Below are positions 5,566 through 5,859 of a DNA stretch of 5,859 nt, piece by piece. The notes under the pieces were generated by a model. The model was not told the DNA's origin. It saw nothing but the letters and a program-made list of their open reading frames with translations, and made no database searches. Source of the stretch: Gemmatimonadales bacterium (GTDB lineage: Bacteria > Gemmatimonadota > Gemmatimonadetes > Gemmatimonadales > GWC2-71-9); the NCBI GenBank assembly GCA_025924275.1, contig JAICEH010000137.1, positions 1 to 5,859 of the forward strand. Direction: 5' to 3'. The translations under genes were made by a program, and so were the position numbers. Within the stretch, counting starts at the first letter, position 1. The number at the start of each line of letters is the position of its first letter.

Positions 5566-5859
5566 GAGACGCCGATGCTGATGCCTTCGTAATCGAACAG
5601 GGCCCCGGCCACGCGGATGTCGAGGTTCTGTGCCACCCGCACGTCCACCCCGAGGCCGAGGCCGAAGATGAGGTCCTCGCTGGTGTCGCCGAAGGCGAAG
5701 GCGAGCACGGGGTGGGCGTAGGGGATGAAGCTGACCGTCGAGCCCTCGGCCTCGAAGCGCCGGCCCAGGGAGAGGCCCACCGGGATCAGGCCGGAGGTGA
5801 AGTTGTCGAAGGACTGGATGCCGAGTCCGGCCGTCAGGGCGCCGTCGAGCGGAAAGTCG
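5553..5859 (-). CDS. Outer-membrane beta-barrel protein, 5' end beyond window edge
   Basis: The frame stays open to the right edge, giving the last 101 codons or so; the true start and any signal peptide are outside the window. A GTG at 5780 is in frame but lies within strand sequence (TSGLIP before it continues the pattern), so it is unlikely to be the start. Visible strands include LDGALTAGLGIQSF, SGLIPVGLSLGRRF, STVSFIPYAHPVLAFAFG, LIFGLGLGVDVRVAQNLDIRVAGALF and GISIGVSWVR, with turns rich in Asp, Gly and Asn. The order (L.AG.G, then PVG.SLG, then a P...P.L segment, FGL..G.D, L..R.A and a final SIGV strand) mirrors the C-terminal half of the next gene, so the two appear paralogous. It ends 13 bases inside that gene. 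The final residue is Arg, not the aromatic residue common at barrel C-termini. Confidence 0.85.
   Translation of the reverse strand, partial: DFPLDGALTAGLGIQSFDNFTSGLIPVGLSLGRRFEAEGSTVSFIPYAHPVLAFAFGDTSEDLIFGLGLGVDVRVAQNLDIRVAGALFDYEGISIGVSWVR

Noticed and set aside
1..5859. Mobile element, CRISPR array, tRNA or rRNA, defence or biosynthetic cluster
   Set aside because: I saw no transposase, integrase, spaced direct repeats, cloverleaf sequence or defence-type enzymes; gene content is ordinary envelope functions.

Overview
The window is a very GC-rich (about 70% or more by eye), densely packed stretch of a Gram-negative bacterial chromosome. Two lipoprotein signals, two outer-membrane beta-barrel proteins, a periplasmic Dsb-type protein and an LPS Kdo-transferase homologue all point to a diderm cell envelope. 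The base composition, the divergent WaaA sequence and the style of the lipoproteins and barrels suggest Gemmatimonadota or a similar lineage. That placement is inference from sequence style, not from a marker gene.

Layout: (1) 1-792, minus strand: a TPM-domain (YgcG-like) membrane protein whose glycine-rich C-terminus runs off the left edge. (2) 775-2168, plus strand: a two-gene unit made of a coiled-coil lipoprotein and a DsbA/thioredoxin-fold protein joined by a TGATG stop/start overlap. The start of the lipoprotein overlaps the start of the divergent TPM gene. (3) 2169-2241: a purine-rich/pyrimidine-rich imperfect inverted repeat between convergent genes, probably a terminator. (4) 2242-2973, minus: a CPBP (CAAX-type) intramembrane protease, probably starting at TTG. 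(5) 3129-4460, plus: a divergent WaaA/KdtA-family glycosyltransferase. (6) 4457-4834, minus: a small Bor-like lipoprotein. Its stop codon and that of WaaA share one CTAG tetranucleotide. (7) 4853-4881: a perfect 12-bp GC hairpin. (8) 4909-5859, minus: two overlapping beta-barrel genes that look like tandem paralogues, the upstream one cut by the right edge.

Almost every gene concerns the envelope: LPS core assembly, outer-membrane barrels, lipoproteins, periplasmic thiol chemistry and membrane proteolysis. They are not one obvious pathway, because strands alternate and only two tight same-strand pairs exist (lipoprotein/Dsb and barrel/barrel). I found no RNA genes, CRISPR array, transposon or attachment site. 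I did not find a convincing undescribed system. The most unusual points are the divergent WaaA motif, the lipoprotein with a coiled coil apparently inserted in a beta-sandwich, the overlapping divergent starts and the overlapping tandem barrels.
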